From positions 1 to 37,651 of IMG/VR virus record IMGVR_UViG_3300021347_000605: a stretch of 37,651 nucleotides of DNA, one strand, 5' to 3'. Below, in pieces: positions 1 to 5,784 of the stretch (position 1 is its first letter; every line of letters begins with the position of its first letter). A model generated the notes under the pieces. That model was not told the origin of the DNA. It did no database searches and saw only the letters and a program-made list of their open reading frames with translations. Both the position numbers and the translations under genes were made by a program. Source of the stretch: a virus.

Positions 1-1
1 T

Positions 2-190
2 AAATCAATTTTCGGTTTTGCTAAAGGCTGGGTAAGTGCTAGATTAAAAGAAAGAACATCTTGGGACGGAGCCGCATTAATTACCGCAGGCGTATGTTTC
101 TTAATGTTTAAAGGTATTGCAACACTGGTTGCTTATGCCGCTATCGCATACGGTGCATGGACATTATGGAAAGAAGAATACAAAGGCTAA
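2..190 (+). CDS. Small membrane protein, 5' end outside window
   Basis: An open frame runs in from the left edge and ends at a TAA at 188-190, giving 62 visible residues. The segment begins with a basic stretch (KGWVSARLKER), followed by two hydrophobic stretches (AALITAGVCFLMF and IATLVAYAAIAYGAW) and a charged tail (KEEYKG). This suggests a small inner-membrane protein with one hairpin or two helices. The downstream lipoprotein gene starts inside its last codons, so the two are probably translated together. I do not recognise a named family. The start lies outside the window, so total length is unknown. Confidence 0.7.
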   Translation, partial: KSIFGFAKGWVSARLKERTSWDGAALITAGVCFLMFKGIATLVAYAAIAYGAWTLWKEEYKG

Positions 191-360
191 TTAGTCTATT
201 TGCAATTTGCTTTTTAGTAAGTTGCGCCACAACTGTTGAAGAAACAGGACCAACAGAAATGACAGGAGAACCTGTCAACATCGTCCTTAAAGGACAAAAA
301 GAAATGTGTGAACGTGAACCTGAATCAACTCTTTGTAAGAAGGAAGAAGTAGATGAGTAA
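169..360 (+). CDS. Small lipoprotein
   Basis: This 63-residue protein has a lipoprotein signal: basic start (MERRIQR), hydrophobic core (LISLFAICFL) and a lipobox ending in Cys20 (LVSC). The mature part is about 43 residues, acidic, with two further cysteines (EMCER, TLCKK). Lipidation at Cys20 would anchor it in the outer or inner membrane. An in-frame ATG at 157 would add four residues; I prefer 169 because it gives a shorter n-region, but the choice is uncertain. The gene overlaps the preceding one by 22 bases, and its stop overlaps the next start. Nested small lipoproteins in phages are sometimes outer spanins, but the neighbour is not an obvious inner spanin, so that role is not assigned. 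Confidence 0.65.
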   Translation, partial: ERRIQRLISLFAICFLVSCATTVEETGPTEMTGEPVNIVLKGQKEMCEREPESTLCKKEEVDE

Positions 361-751
361 GGAAATTGCAGATAAAGTTCACGCATTAGTCGAAAGTAAA
401 TTTACTTATCTACATGATGATAAGCAATACATGCAAGCCGAACATTGGACTAGTCATGCTGATAAAGTATTGGCAGGCGAAGACTTTAGTGATGATTGCG
501 ACGGTTTTGCTAATACATGTGCAGAATTATTAATCAAAGAAGGCATTGACAAATCAGATGTATCTGTGATATACTGTGTGACTGAAACAGGTGAGGATCA
601 TTTAGTTTGTGGTGTTGCTATCGATGGCAAAACTTATATCTTAGAAAATAGATATGATAATCCTTATGATTGGAAAAGCAAACCAAAGTATGATTTTAAA
701 TACTTTATGAAGTTTGATGATCCAGGACAATGGTTTAAAGTTAATAATTAA
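353..751 (+). CDS. Transglutaminase-like cysteine peptidase (BTLCP type)
   Basis: The 132-aa protein matches the bacterial transglutaminase-like cysteine peptidase fold. The probable nucleophile is Cys49 in the motif DDCDGFA. It is followed by a His at 83 (GEDHLVCGV) and a polar third residue near 98-99 (ILENRYDNP), in the order expected of the Cys-His-Asp/Asn triad. There is no signal peptide, so action in the cytoplasm or in the virion is likely. Small proteins of this family occur in T4-like marine phages, but their substrates are not known to me. The ATG overlaps the stop of the lipoprotein gene by eight bases, implying coupled translation. The function is a family inference; the triad is seen directly. 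Confidence 0.75.
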   Translation: MSKEIADKVHALVESKFTYLHDDKQYMQAEHWTSHADKVLAGEDFSDDCDGFANTCAELLIKEGIDKSDVSVIYCVTETGEDHLVCGVAIDGKTYILENRYDNPYDWKSKPKYDFKYFMKFDDPGQWFKVNN

Positions 752-765
752 GCAAACCTAAACGT

Positions 766-773
766 CATAAATA
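766..773 (+). promoter_or_regulatory. T4-type late promoter (CATAAATA), leaderless
   Basis: CATAAATA matches the T4/cyanophage late -10 element NATAAATA. Exactly five bases separate it from the ATG at 779. In T4 late promoters the element spans -13 to -6, so the predicted first transcribed base is the A of the start codon. No Shine-Dalgarno sequence is present. Confidence 0.6.
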
Positions 774-778
774 TCTTT

Positions 779-1552
779 ATGGACGTTACCGAATACAAAG
801 AAGACAAGCCCAACAAGCATTGGTCAGACATAACTGCGCCGTTGCATGTGTACAAATATTCTAATGTGTATGATAAAAATTATTATAAATTATTAAAAGA
901 TACAGTTCAATCGCACTTAGACAGACCTAATAAACTTACATATTTGACTCATAGAACATCATTTACTCACAATGATAAACGTCATCATATTATATCTCAC
1001 AAACAAAACACAAGAGAACAGGAAGTAATATATGATTTGACTGCTGAAGAAGGATGGTGGCATCAAACATCTAATACAATTATAGATTGGAGTTGGGATA
1101 CATTAAGAAATTCTATTCATCCTGTATTTTTTCAACATTTAAACTACTTTAAAAATAAAGAACCTATCGATGAAAATTGGGTTCCTCATAGATTTCATCT
1201 TAATTATTTACCTTATCAAAGTTATCTTCATCCTCACGTTGACATGGCTGATCAATTTTTTAATACTCCTACATGCAAAACTGCTAGGGCAAGATCATTG
1301 ACATTCTATCTACATGATCACGTACAAAATTGCGGTGGAGAATTATATTCTTTAAGTGGTTATGTTTATGAACCTAAACAAAATGAAGCAATATCAATCA
1401 ACGGTAATGGTGCAGTACATGGTGTTAATTCTAACATGAGCAAAGATAAAAAACCTCGTCTAGCATTTACAGTCAGATGGGCACATAAAGATGATTTATA
1501 TTTACCAGGTTCTCCTGAAAAATCGATGTGGAGTATAGACTTTCCAACATGA
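779..1552 (+). CDS. 2-oxoglutarate/Fe(II)-dependent oxygenase
   Basis: This 257-aa protein carries the iron-binding facial triad of the prolyl-hydroxylase-like 2OG-Fe(II) oxygenases. HxD is at residues 153-155 (HPHVDM) and the distal His is near 214 (GAVHGVNS). A following Arg (KPRLAFTVRW) is suited to bind 2-oxoglutarate. The GGELY segment between the HxD and the distal His is typical of this superfamily. These enzymes hydroxylate proteins, nucleic acid bases or small molecules; the substrate cannot be read from sequence. The gene follows a late-type promoter with no leader. It overlaps the next gene by four bases (ATGA), so the acetyltransferase is probably co-translated. The first 100 residues have no motif I recognise. 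Confidence 0.8.
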   Translation: MDVTEYKEDKPNKHWSDITAPLHVYKYSNVYDKNYYKLLKDTVQSHLDRPNKLTYLTHRTSFTHNDKRHHIISHKQNTREQEVIYDLTAEEGWWHQTSNTIIDWSWDTLRNSIHPVFFQHLNYFKNKEPIDENWVPHRFHLNYLPYQSYLHPHVDMADQFFNTPTCKTARARSLTFYLHDHVQNCGGELYSLSGYVYEPKQNEAISINGNGAVHGVNSNMSKDKKPRLAFTVRWAHKDDLYLPGSPEKSMWSIDFPT

Positions 1553-2115
1553 TTACTATTAAAAAGATTGGATGGGAACAAACCCGAGACATGTGGAAAA
1601 TGCATATGCCAAACATGTCTATCGAACCGACAAGTGCAATGACATGTCCAAGAAGTATTGTTTTAAATGATAATGATGAGCAACAAGAAATTGATACATA
1701 TGACTTACAAAATCAAAACTTTACACCTACCTTTTGGGGAGCATTCGACAATGAATTATTAGTAGGCGTAAACTCTGGTCACATGACCTTATATAACTTA
1801 TATCGGTCCCGTGGCTTATATGTTGAAGAAAAATATAGAGGACAGGGTATAGCACGAAAGTTATTACTTAAAACTATTTCACAGGCATATTTTGAAAATG
1901 CAATTGGTATTTGGAGTTATCCAACTTGGACAGCATGGAAGTCATACGCAACTGTTGGTTTGATATTAGCAGGAGATGAGTTTAATTTTCAATGGGAAGA
2001 GAACGATCAAGGGCAGATGAATAGCAAAGCATTGAGAGTATTTGATAACGAAAAAGTAAGTCAAGTATTCAAAGATGTTAGATCAGAAAGTCTTAAGAAG
2101 ATAAAAACCGAGTAA
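1549..2115 (+). CDS. GNAT-family N-acetyltransferase
   Basis: The 188-aa product contains the acetyl-CoA pyrophosphate-binding motif A of GNAT enzymes: a beta strand (GLYVEEKYRG) followed by RGQGIARKLL, the Q/RxxGxG/A signature. A helix and aromatic strand follow (AIGIWSYPTW). The start is placed at the ATG at 1549, which overlaps the upstream stop as ATGA; an upstream GTG at 1528 would add seven residues inside the previous gene. Its substrate is unknown; it may act on a small molecule or a protein N-terminus or lysine. The 3' end overlaps the convergent small gene at 2083-2247 by 33 bases. Confidence 0.75.
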   Translation: MITIKKIGWEQTRDMWKMHMPNMSIEPTSAMTCPRSIVLNDNDEQQEIDTYDLQNQNFTPTFWGAFDNELLVGVNSGHMTLYNLYRSRGLYVEEKYRGQGIARKLLLKTISQAYFENAIGIWSYPTWTAWKSYATVGLILAGDEFNFQWEENDQGQMNSKALRVFDNEKVSQVFKDVRSESLKKIKTE

Positions 2116-2247
2116 ACAAATTGTAACTGTTCCTAAAAATAATGAAGCAAGGAGGAATGCAAATAACAAAATATTTGAAGCAGTCAATTCAATTGGTCCA
2201 CTCGGTTTACCTAGGCCCGCAAGAGCCTTAAACGCATTTTTTAACAC
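2083..2247 (-). CDS. 54-aa membrane microprotein (GTG start)
   Basis: The GTG start overlaps the stop of the upstream microprotein gene by one base (TAGTG), with no ribosome site of its own, so translation is probably coupled. The product has a short amphipathic N-terminus (LKNAFKALAGLGKP) and a long hydrophobic stretch of about 28 residues (from SNILLFAF to LLGFYLL), enough for one long or two short membrane helices. It ends inside the 3' end of the convergent acetyltransferase gene. It has no recognised family. An in-frame GTG further upstream would lengthen it, but would run across the preceding gene. Confidence 0.5.
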   Translation of the reverse strand: MLKNAFKALAGLGKPSGPIELTASNILLFAFLLASLFLGTVTICLLGFYLLKTF

Positions 2248-2426
2248 TAAAATAAAAACGAATTTAGATACATTACTGCACCCATCATACCTAGACACAT
2301 TACTTGAATGATGGCAGGTACAACTACAAATAGTTTCATTACACTAAAATCGCCTTTCATAAAGAAGTCTGTCTCTAACCATTCTTTTTGTTGTTCTGGA
2401 GTTGCGTTTTTTATGCTGGGTGCCAT
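2247..2426 (-). CDS. 59-aa membrane microprotein
   Basis: The ATG is at 2426 and the TAG at 2247-2249. The product begins with a hydrophilic part containing EQQKEWLETDFF and then a hydrophobic helix (from VMKLFVVVPAII through MCLGMMGAVMYL). It reads as a single-pass or hairpin membrane protein. It starts inside the end of the 19-aa ORF (2411-2470) and ends on the start of the 54-aa ORF, so it sits in a translationally coupled chain. A TTTAAATA element at 2439-2446 may add local promotion. No family is recognised. The same bases read on the plus strand are open but lack a start codon. Confidence 0.6.
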   Translation of the reverse strand: MAPSIKNATPEQQKEWLETDFFMKGDFSVMKLFVVVPAIIQVMCLGMMGAVMYLNSFLF

Positions 2427-2470
2427 GGCTGAATCCAGTATTTAAAAATGATTGCTTTTAACTTCTTCAT
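2411..2470 (-). CDS. 19-aa microprotein
   Basis: This very short ORF encodes MKKLKAIIFKYWIQPWHPA, a basic and aromatic-rich peptide. It has a good ribosome site (AAGGAAAC) at correct spacing. Its 3' end overlaps the start of the 59-aa gene by 16 bases. It could be a real peptide or a leader whose translation opens the next start; the sequence does not decide. It lies between two better supported microprotein genes and leaves only nine bases to the upstream one. Confidence 0.4.
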   Translation of the reverse strand: MKKLKAIIFKYWIQPWHPA

Positions 2471-2479
2471 GTTGTTTCC

Positions 2480-2611
2480 TTACATGTATGCTAGTTGTGA
2501 CATGCATACAAACATCGACCCCCAAAGCATAGCATAACATAACGTTTCTATCTTTTGGTCGACTTTTTTAAAAATGCCTGATTTGTCAATTACTAATTTA
2601 ATAGTATTCAT
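2480..2611 (-). CDS. 43-aa microprotein with C-terminal hydrophobic segment
   Basis: A strong ribosome site (CAGGAG, four bases before the ATG) precedes this ORF. The product has a charged N-terminal half (KLVIDKSGIFKKVDQK) and a hydrophobic second half (LCYAMLWGSMFVCMSQLAYM) that could span or lie on a membrane. The start overlaps the stop of the 45-aa ORF as ATGA. No family is recognised. The well-placed ribosome site and overlap make this one of the more secure members of the microprotein run. Confidence 0.55.
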   Translation of the reverse strand: MNTIKLVIDKSGIFKKVDQKIETLCYAMLWGSMFVCMSQLAYM

Positions 2612-2745
2612 AATACTCCTGTATGTCTGTAGTGTTGTAAATCTTTTATTTGACGTAGTGTTGAATGTATGCCGGCTCCACTGTCTAATACGTGAAGTGA
2701 CACCATCAGCATTGCGTAAAAACTAAATCTAACTGTGTTTAACAT
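2608..2745 (-). CDS. 45-aa microprotein
   Basis: The ORF is preceded by GAGGGA at suitable distance from the ATG. The product has a hydrophobic N-terminal part (FSFYAMLMVSLHVL) followed by a polar basic tail (STLRQIKDLQHYRH). This resembles a short signal-anchor protein. Its TGA overlaps the next ATG by four bases, which is typical of coupled phage genes. No homologous family comes to mind. Confidence 0.55.
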   Translation of the reverse strand: MLNTVRFSFYAMLMVSLHVLDSGAGIHSTLRQIKDLQHYRHTGVL

Positions 2746-2763
2746 CTTGTTCCCTCTGTGTGT

Positions 2764-2856
2764 TTATGAGGGACTAACAGCCATGATCGACAGAAGGAAA
2801 ATAGAGACGAGTGTTAGAAGTTCTAATCTATCTTTTATCTTATAATGTCTATGCAT
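2764..2856 (-). CDS. 30-aa single-helix microprotein
   Basis: This is the first ORF after the late promoter at 2925-2932. The preferred start is the ATG at 2856, with AAAGGGA about eight bases upstream; an ATG at 2865 would add three residues but sits against the ribosome site. The product has a basic N-terminus (MHRHYKIKDRLE) and a hydrophobic helix (LLTLVSIFLLSIMAV). This predicts a tiny single-pass membrane protein. It is the promoter-proximal member of a six-ORF run. Confidence 0.5.
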   Translation of the reverse strand: MHRHYKIKDRLELLTLVSIFLLSIMAVSPS

Positions 2857-2924
2857 GTGTGTCATTCCCTTTATTCATGTGTCTTATAAAACTTTATAAC
2901 GTGTGGTTATAAATGTTTCGACTC

Positions 2925-2932
2925 TATTTATG
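2925..2932 (-). promoter_or_regulatory. T4-type late promoter (CATAAATA) for microprotein run
   Basis: On the minus strand this reads CATAAATA, matching NATAAATA. It lies just past the terminator of the barrel-protein gene and upstream of the six microprotein ORFs, leaving a leader of about 63 bases to the first ATG. Confidence 0.6.
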
Positions 2933-2960
2933 CCTGGAATAACAAAAGTATATTTTATCC

Positions 2961-2996
2961 ATAAAAAAAGGCGCCAATCAAAATGAGAGGCGCCTT
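2961..2996 (-). terminator. Rho-independent terminator after the barrel-protein gene
   Basis: On the minus strand an 8-bp stem (AAGGCGCC/GGCGCCTT) with a 13-base loop is followed by a run of seven T. It starts 15 bases after the stop codon of the gene at 3012-3668, separating it from the microprotein run. Confidence 0.85.
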
Positions 2997-3011
2997 GTTG
3001 CTTTTATTGAT

Positions 3012-3668
3012 TTAGAATTTGTATACGTAACTCATATATAAATTATCTTCATCAACGTGATGTGAGTTGTCATCTGCTGAAAACTCTGACCATCCCACGG
3101 TTACGTGACCTTTCATAAATTCAAAATCTTTTGAAATTGTCCAGTGAGTACCGAAACCTTCTCTATCACCATATGTCAGATCAACGACTTTTAAAAGTCC
3201 TGTTGAAAATGATGTATAGTCTTGTGCATCATCTTGTCCCATGTAATGCGACACTGTGATACCTGCTAAGGTTGCAGACAGCATAATTTCTTCAAAGTCT
3301 CTACTTGAGTCGCCTCTATAAGCATAATCAATGTAGGCTACATTGAAGCCGATATGTTCCCAGTCTTTTTTAAGACCGATGACTGTATCGATTTCATGCG
3401 TGGCTTTGCCATCGCCTGCGTCTACTTCTGATGCCCAAACAGATCCGTACATACCTAACCACTCTGCGTCTAAACTAGCAGATAATTGATGGTTACCTAT
3501 GTGCATGGATTGCCCTCGCATAAGATAGTCTGATGATACGCCAACTGATCCGCCTACTGTAGGGGCGGCGTTGACTCCTGATGCAATACAAACAAGTGAT
3601 AGTGCTACCACTAATTTGATTACGTTATCGAAATGGGCCGATATAAGACCCTTAATGCTTTCTAACAT
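3012..3668 (-). CDS. TorF/Gcw_chp-like outer-membrane barrel protein
   Basis: The 218-aa product has a probable signal peptide (hydrophobic VIKLVVALSLVCIASG, cleavage near ...GVNA|APTV). The mature part is built of alternating strands and ends in aromatic residues (YMSYVYKF), as outer-membrane beta barrels do. The opening GSVGVSSDYLMRGQS matches the start of the proteobacterial TorF/Gcw_chp family, which begins with an S-x-x-SDYxxRG pattern. The ribosome site AAAGGAG is well placed. A phage-made outer-membrane protein could alter the infected cell surface, for example by blocking further phage attachment or as a pore; this is inference. A strong terminator follows, and the small membrane gene at 3725-3883 precedes. 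Confidence 0.75.
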   Translation of the reverse strand: MLESIKGLISAHFDNVIKLVVALSLVCIASGVNAAPTVGGSVGVSSDYLMRGQSMHIGNHQLSASLDAEWLGMYGSVWASEVDAGDGKATHEIDTVIGLKKDWEHIGFNVAYIDYAYRGDSSRDFEEIMLSATLAGITVSHYMGQDDAQDYTSFSTGLLKVVDLTYGDREGFGTHWTISKDFEFMKGHVTVGWSEFSADDNSHHVDEDNLYMSYVYKF

Positions 3669-3724
3669 ATTTTTCTCCTTTGCTTAAATTGCAATTATTA
3701 TTATATTATAAGGTGGGTTAATTC

Positions 3725-3883
3725 TTATTTGCGTTTGGTATTTGCTCTTTTTGAGATCGATCCGCCGCCAGAACCTCCAGAGCCTTTGCCGCCCGAAGAT
3801 TTTTTACTGTCGCCACGTTTCTTCACTACGAAAAAAACGATACCTGCTACAATAGCAATTGCTAGTATTGTTTGAAAATCCAT
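3725..3883 (-). CDS. 52-aa single-pass membrane protein with Gly/Ser/Lys tail
   Basis: The start is placed at the ATG at 3883 because TGGAGG lies upstream at correct distance; the longer frame starting at 3922 lacks this. The product begins MDFQ, then a membrane helix (TILAIAIVAGIVFFVV), then a basic, glycine- and serine-rich tail (KKRGDSKKSSGGKGSGG and so on). The tail would lie in the cytoplasm by the positive-inside rule. It precedes the barrel-protein gene on the same strand with a 56-base gap. A CTAAATAA element at 3941-3948 may be its promoter. Function unknown. Confidence 0.65.
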   Translation of the reverse strand: MDFQTILAIAIVAGIVFFVVKKRGDSKKSSGGKGSGGSGGGSISKRANTKRK

Positions 3884-3980
3884 ATTGTTTCCTCCATTAG
3901 ATTTATCTTTACGAAATGGCATAAATGCTATTCCGTGTTATTATTTAGTCAAAAAACGGTGTTTATAATAGTATTATACT

Positions 3981-3988
3981 AATAAATA
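3981..3988 (+). promoter_or_regulatory. T4-type late promoter (AATAAATA)
   Basis: The 8-mer matches NATAAATA and lies 27 bases before the TTG start at 4016. It leaves a leader of about 22 bases that contains the AAAGGAAG ribosome site. Confidence 0.6.
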
Positions 3989-4015
3989 GTACTATTCACA
4001 AAGGAAGTAACTATT

Positions 4016-4690
4016 TTGAAACAAGATTCACCTGCATTTAACCGAATCAAATCAATATTGATGCAAGAAGTAGATTGGACACATATTGGTTTTAGTAAAA
4101 ACAACAGCAAAAAATTACAAGAATTATATCGATCTTGGGCAGAAAGATACGATGATGAAATGCCTAAGATAGATTATAACTATACAGAGCCTATGAAAGC
4201 CGCATTTGTAAAATCTAATATTAAAACTGATTCTAAAATACTAGATGCCGCATGTGGTACGGGATACCCTACAATGGCATTGCATGAAATGGGATATACT
4301 GATTTACATGGCATAGATTATTCTTTAGAAATGATAAGAGAAGCAAACAAGAAAAACATATATAAAAGTTTGACAGTAGCCGATTTAATTAATCCTATAT
4401 CTTTTGCGACAGACACATTTGATGTCGTTATGTGTATAGGGTTTTTAGCAAGTGGACATATGGGATCTGAGCCAATAGACGAATTTATCAGAATACTAAA
4501 ACCAAACGGATATTTAATTTGTTCTATAGGTGTAAACGTATTTGAAACAGACGGCTTTGCTAAAAAGTTGCAACAACTACAAGATGACAATAAAATTGAG
4601 ATAGATCATACATCAGATCCTTTCTTAGTAGTACCAAAAGCAGATTTTGGAACTGCCAAATCTAAAATATGGTCTATTAAAAAACTTTAG
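4016..4690 (+). CDS. Class I SAM-dependent methyltransferase (first of a tandem pair)
   Basis: The 224-aa product has the class I methyltransferase core: motif I ILDAACGTG at about residues 75-84, an acidic ribose-binding position (LHGIDYS), motif IV (FDVVMCIGF) and the later strand LKPNGYLICSIG. The N-terminal segment (LYRSWAERYDDEM) and overall layout resemble the METTL27/Williams-Beuren-27-like group, whose substrates are poorly known. The start is TTG at 4016, chosen for the AAAGGAAG site eight bases upstream. It is a paralogue of the next gene, sharing motifs along the full length. A late-type promoter precedes it, so it probably acts late in infection. Substrate unknown. Confidence 0.8.
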   Translation: MKQDSPAFNRIKSILMQEVDWTHIGFSKNNSKKLQELYRSWAERYDDEMPKIDYNYTEPMKAAFVKSNIKTDSKILDAACGTGYPTMALHEMGYTDLHGIDYSLEMIREANKKNIYKSLTVADLINPISFATDTFDVVMCIGFLASGHMGSEPIDEFIRILKPNGYLICSIGVNVFETDGFAKKLQQLQDDNKIEIDHTSDPFLVVPKADFGTAKSKIWSIKKL

Positions 4691-4705
4691 TCCTTCCATA
4701 TTCCC

Positions 4706-4713
4706 TATAAATA
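4706..4713 (+). promoter_or_regulatory. T4-type late promoter (TATAAATA, perfect)
   Basis: The element is identical to the T4 late consensus. It lies between the two methyltransferase genes, 50 bases before the second start, so the second copy has its own late promoter. Confidence 0.75.
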
Positions 4714-4763
4714 AATGTGTCAGGTGTCGACTGGCAATTAACTAATTATCTATAGGAGATAAA

Positions 4764-5393
4764 ATGGAAGATAAAATCAATTGGTTGAAGGTTACCTATG
4801 AGGAAACTGACAACACAAAATTAAAAAATCTATATGTCGGCTGGTCTGAGTGTTATGACGATGAGATGGTCGAATATGGATATGCATATAACAGATATGT
4901 TAAAGAACTTTTTTCTAAGTGGGTTTACAAAACTGCTAAAATCTTAGATTTGGCTTGTGGCTCAGGCTACGTAGGAAAAACACTACATGAAGAAGGATTT
5001 ACTAATTTGCATGGTATAGACTATTCTACTAGCATGTTATCACAAGCAGAAAAGAAAAAGATATATCAAACATTAACTGAAGCAAATTTATTAAAGCCAA
5101 TAGACGTAATCGATTCAAACAGTATTGATGCAATTATGTGTACTGGCTTTTTTGCTAGAGGACATATGAGAGCGCCGATATTAGATGAAGTGTTTAGAAT
5201 ACTTAAACCAGGTGGATATTTAATCTGTTCTATTGGAGAAAATATTTATGAATCATATGGGTTTGCTGATAAAATATCACAACTAGAAAAAGATAGTAAA
5301 ATTATCGTTGATGAAGTTACAGAACCATTTGTTGTATTGCCTGAAAATAATGCAACAGCAGAGTCTAAAATGTGGGTTATTAAGAAATTATAA
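4764..5393 (+). CDS. Class I SAM-dependent methyltransferase (second of a tandem pair)
   Basis: The 209-aa product repeats the plan of the preceding gene: LYVGWSECYDDEM near the N-terminus, motif I LDLACGSG at residues 61-68, LHGIDYS, IMCTGFFARGHM and LKPGGYLICSIGEN. The C-terminal ends are also alike (SKMWVIKKL here, SKIWSIKKL there). Conservation of all core motifs in both copies argues that both are active, perhaps on different substrates. A TAGGAG ribosome site and an independent perfect late promoter precede it. It resembles METTL27-like methyltransferases; no substrate can be named. Confidence 0.8.
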   Translation: MEDKINWLKVTYEETDNTKLKNLYVGWSECYDDEMVEYGYAYNRYVKELFSKWVYKTAKILDLACGSGYVGKTLHEEGFTNLHGIDYSTSMLSQAEKKKIYQTLTEANLLKPIDVIDSNSIDAIMCTGFFARGHMRAPILDEVFRILKPGGYLICSIGENIYESYGFADKISQLEKDSKIIVDEVTEPFVVLPENNATAESKMWVIKKL

Positions 5394-5412
5394 AGATTTT
5401 TTGCCCGTTTTT

Positions 5413-5479
5413 TCCTTGAAAATCCAAGGATTTAAGTATACTTCTTTATAAACACCCTTAAATCCACTAAATATTAGTG
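5413..5479 (+). promoter_or_regulatory. Intergenic region with three inverted repeats and a promoter-like element
   Basis: The gap 5394-5520 holds a 6-bp stem (TCCTTG/CAAGGA, 5413-5430), the palindrome AAGTATACTT (5434-5443) and the inverted repeat CACTAA-ATA-TTAGTG (5465-5479). The last contains ACTAAATA, one base off the late promoter consensus, 48 bases before the next start. No T run follows the first stem, so it is a weak terminator candidate. Confidence 0.35.
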
Positions 5480-5520
5480 AGGAAATGCAATAATGCAAAA
5501 CATTTGAGGAGGACTCAATA

Positions 5521-5741
5521 TGAATAATGTAATCTCAATAGTCAATGACGTGGTCAAAGGACTAACAAACATCTTTATGGGACTTTTAGGTCTTGGTGTT
5601 TTAGCAGGCATATTATTCGGTGACCTATTAGGTACTGATGTTGTCGGCGGATTGCTAAACTTAGTCAACACTCTAGGCGATGCCGGACTAGTTGGACTAT
5701 TAGTAGCAATCATACTAATTCATTTATTTACAAAAGAGTAA
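5521..5741 (+). CDS. 73-aa two-helix membrane protein
   Basis: A strong ribosome site (GAGGAGGA) precedes the ATG. The product has two hydrophobic segments: IFMGLLGLGVLAGILFG near residues 18-34 and LVGLLVAIILIHLF at the C-terminal end. Between them is a small glycine/leucine-rich amphipathic part (VVGGLLNLVNTLGDAG). It is short for a holin with known class features but similar in size and topology to small class II holins; lysis genes are not adjacent, so I do not assign that role. A clean bidirectional terminator follows 12 bases after the stop. Function unknown. Confidence 0.65.
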
Positions 5742-5753
5742 ATTTAGAATATT

Positions 5754-5779
5754 AAAAAGCAGACTTCGGTCTGCTTTTT
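5754..5779. terminator. Bidirectional rho-independent terminator
   Basis: A perfect 11-bp stem (AAAAAGCAGAC/GTCTGCTTTTT) closes on a TTCG tetraloop. It has T runs on both strands and lies between the convergent gene at 5521-5741 and fpr at 5785-6498, so it can stop transcription from both sides. Confidence 0.9.
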
Positions 5780-5784
5780 ATTGG

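Noticed and set aside
2105-2311. Plus-strand open frame after the acetyltransferase gene (about 66 codons, contains KQIVTVPKNNEARRN)
   Set aside because: It has no usual start codon with ribosome-site spacing and lies opposite two minus-strand microprotein ORFs with coupled starts. A +1 frameshift extension of the acetyltransferase was considered, but no convincing slippery site is present.
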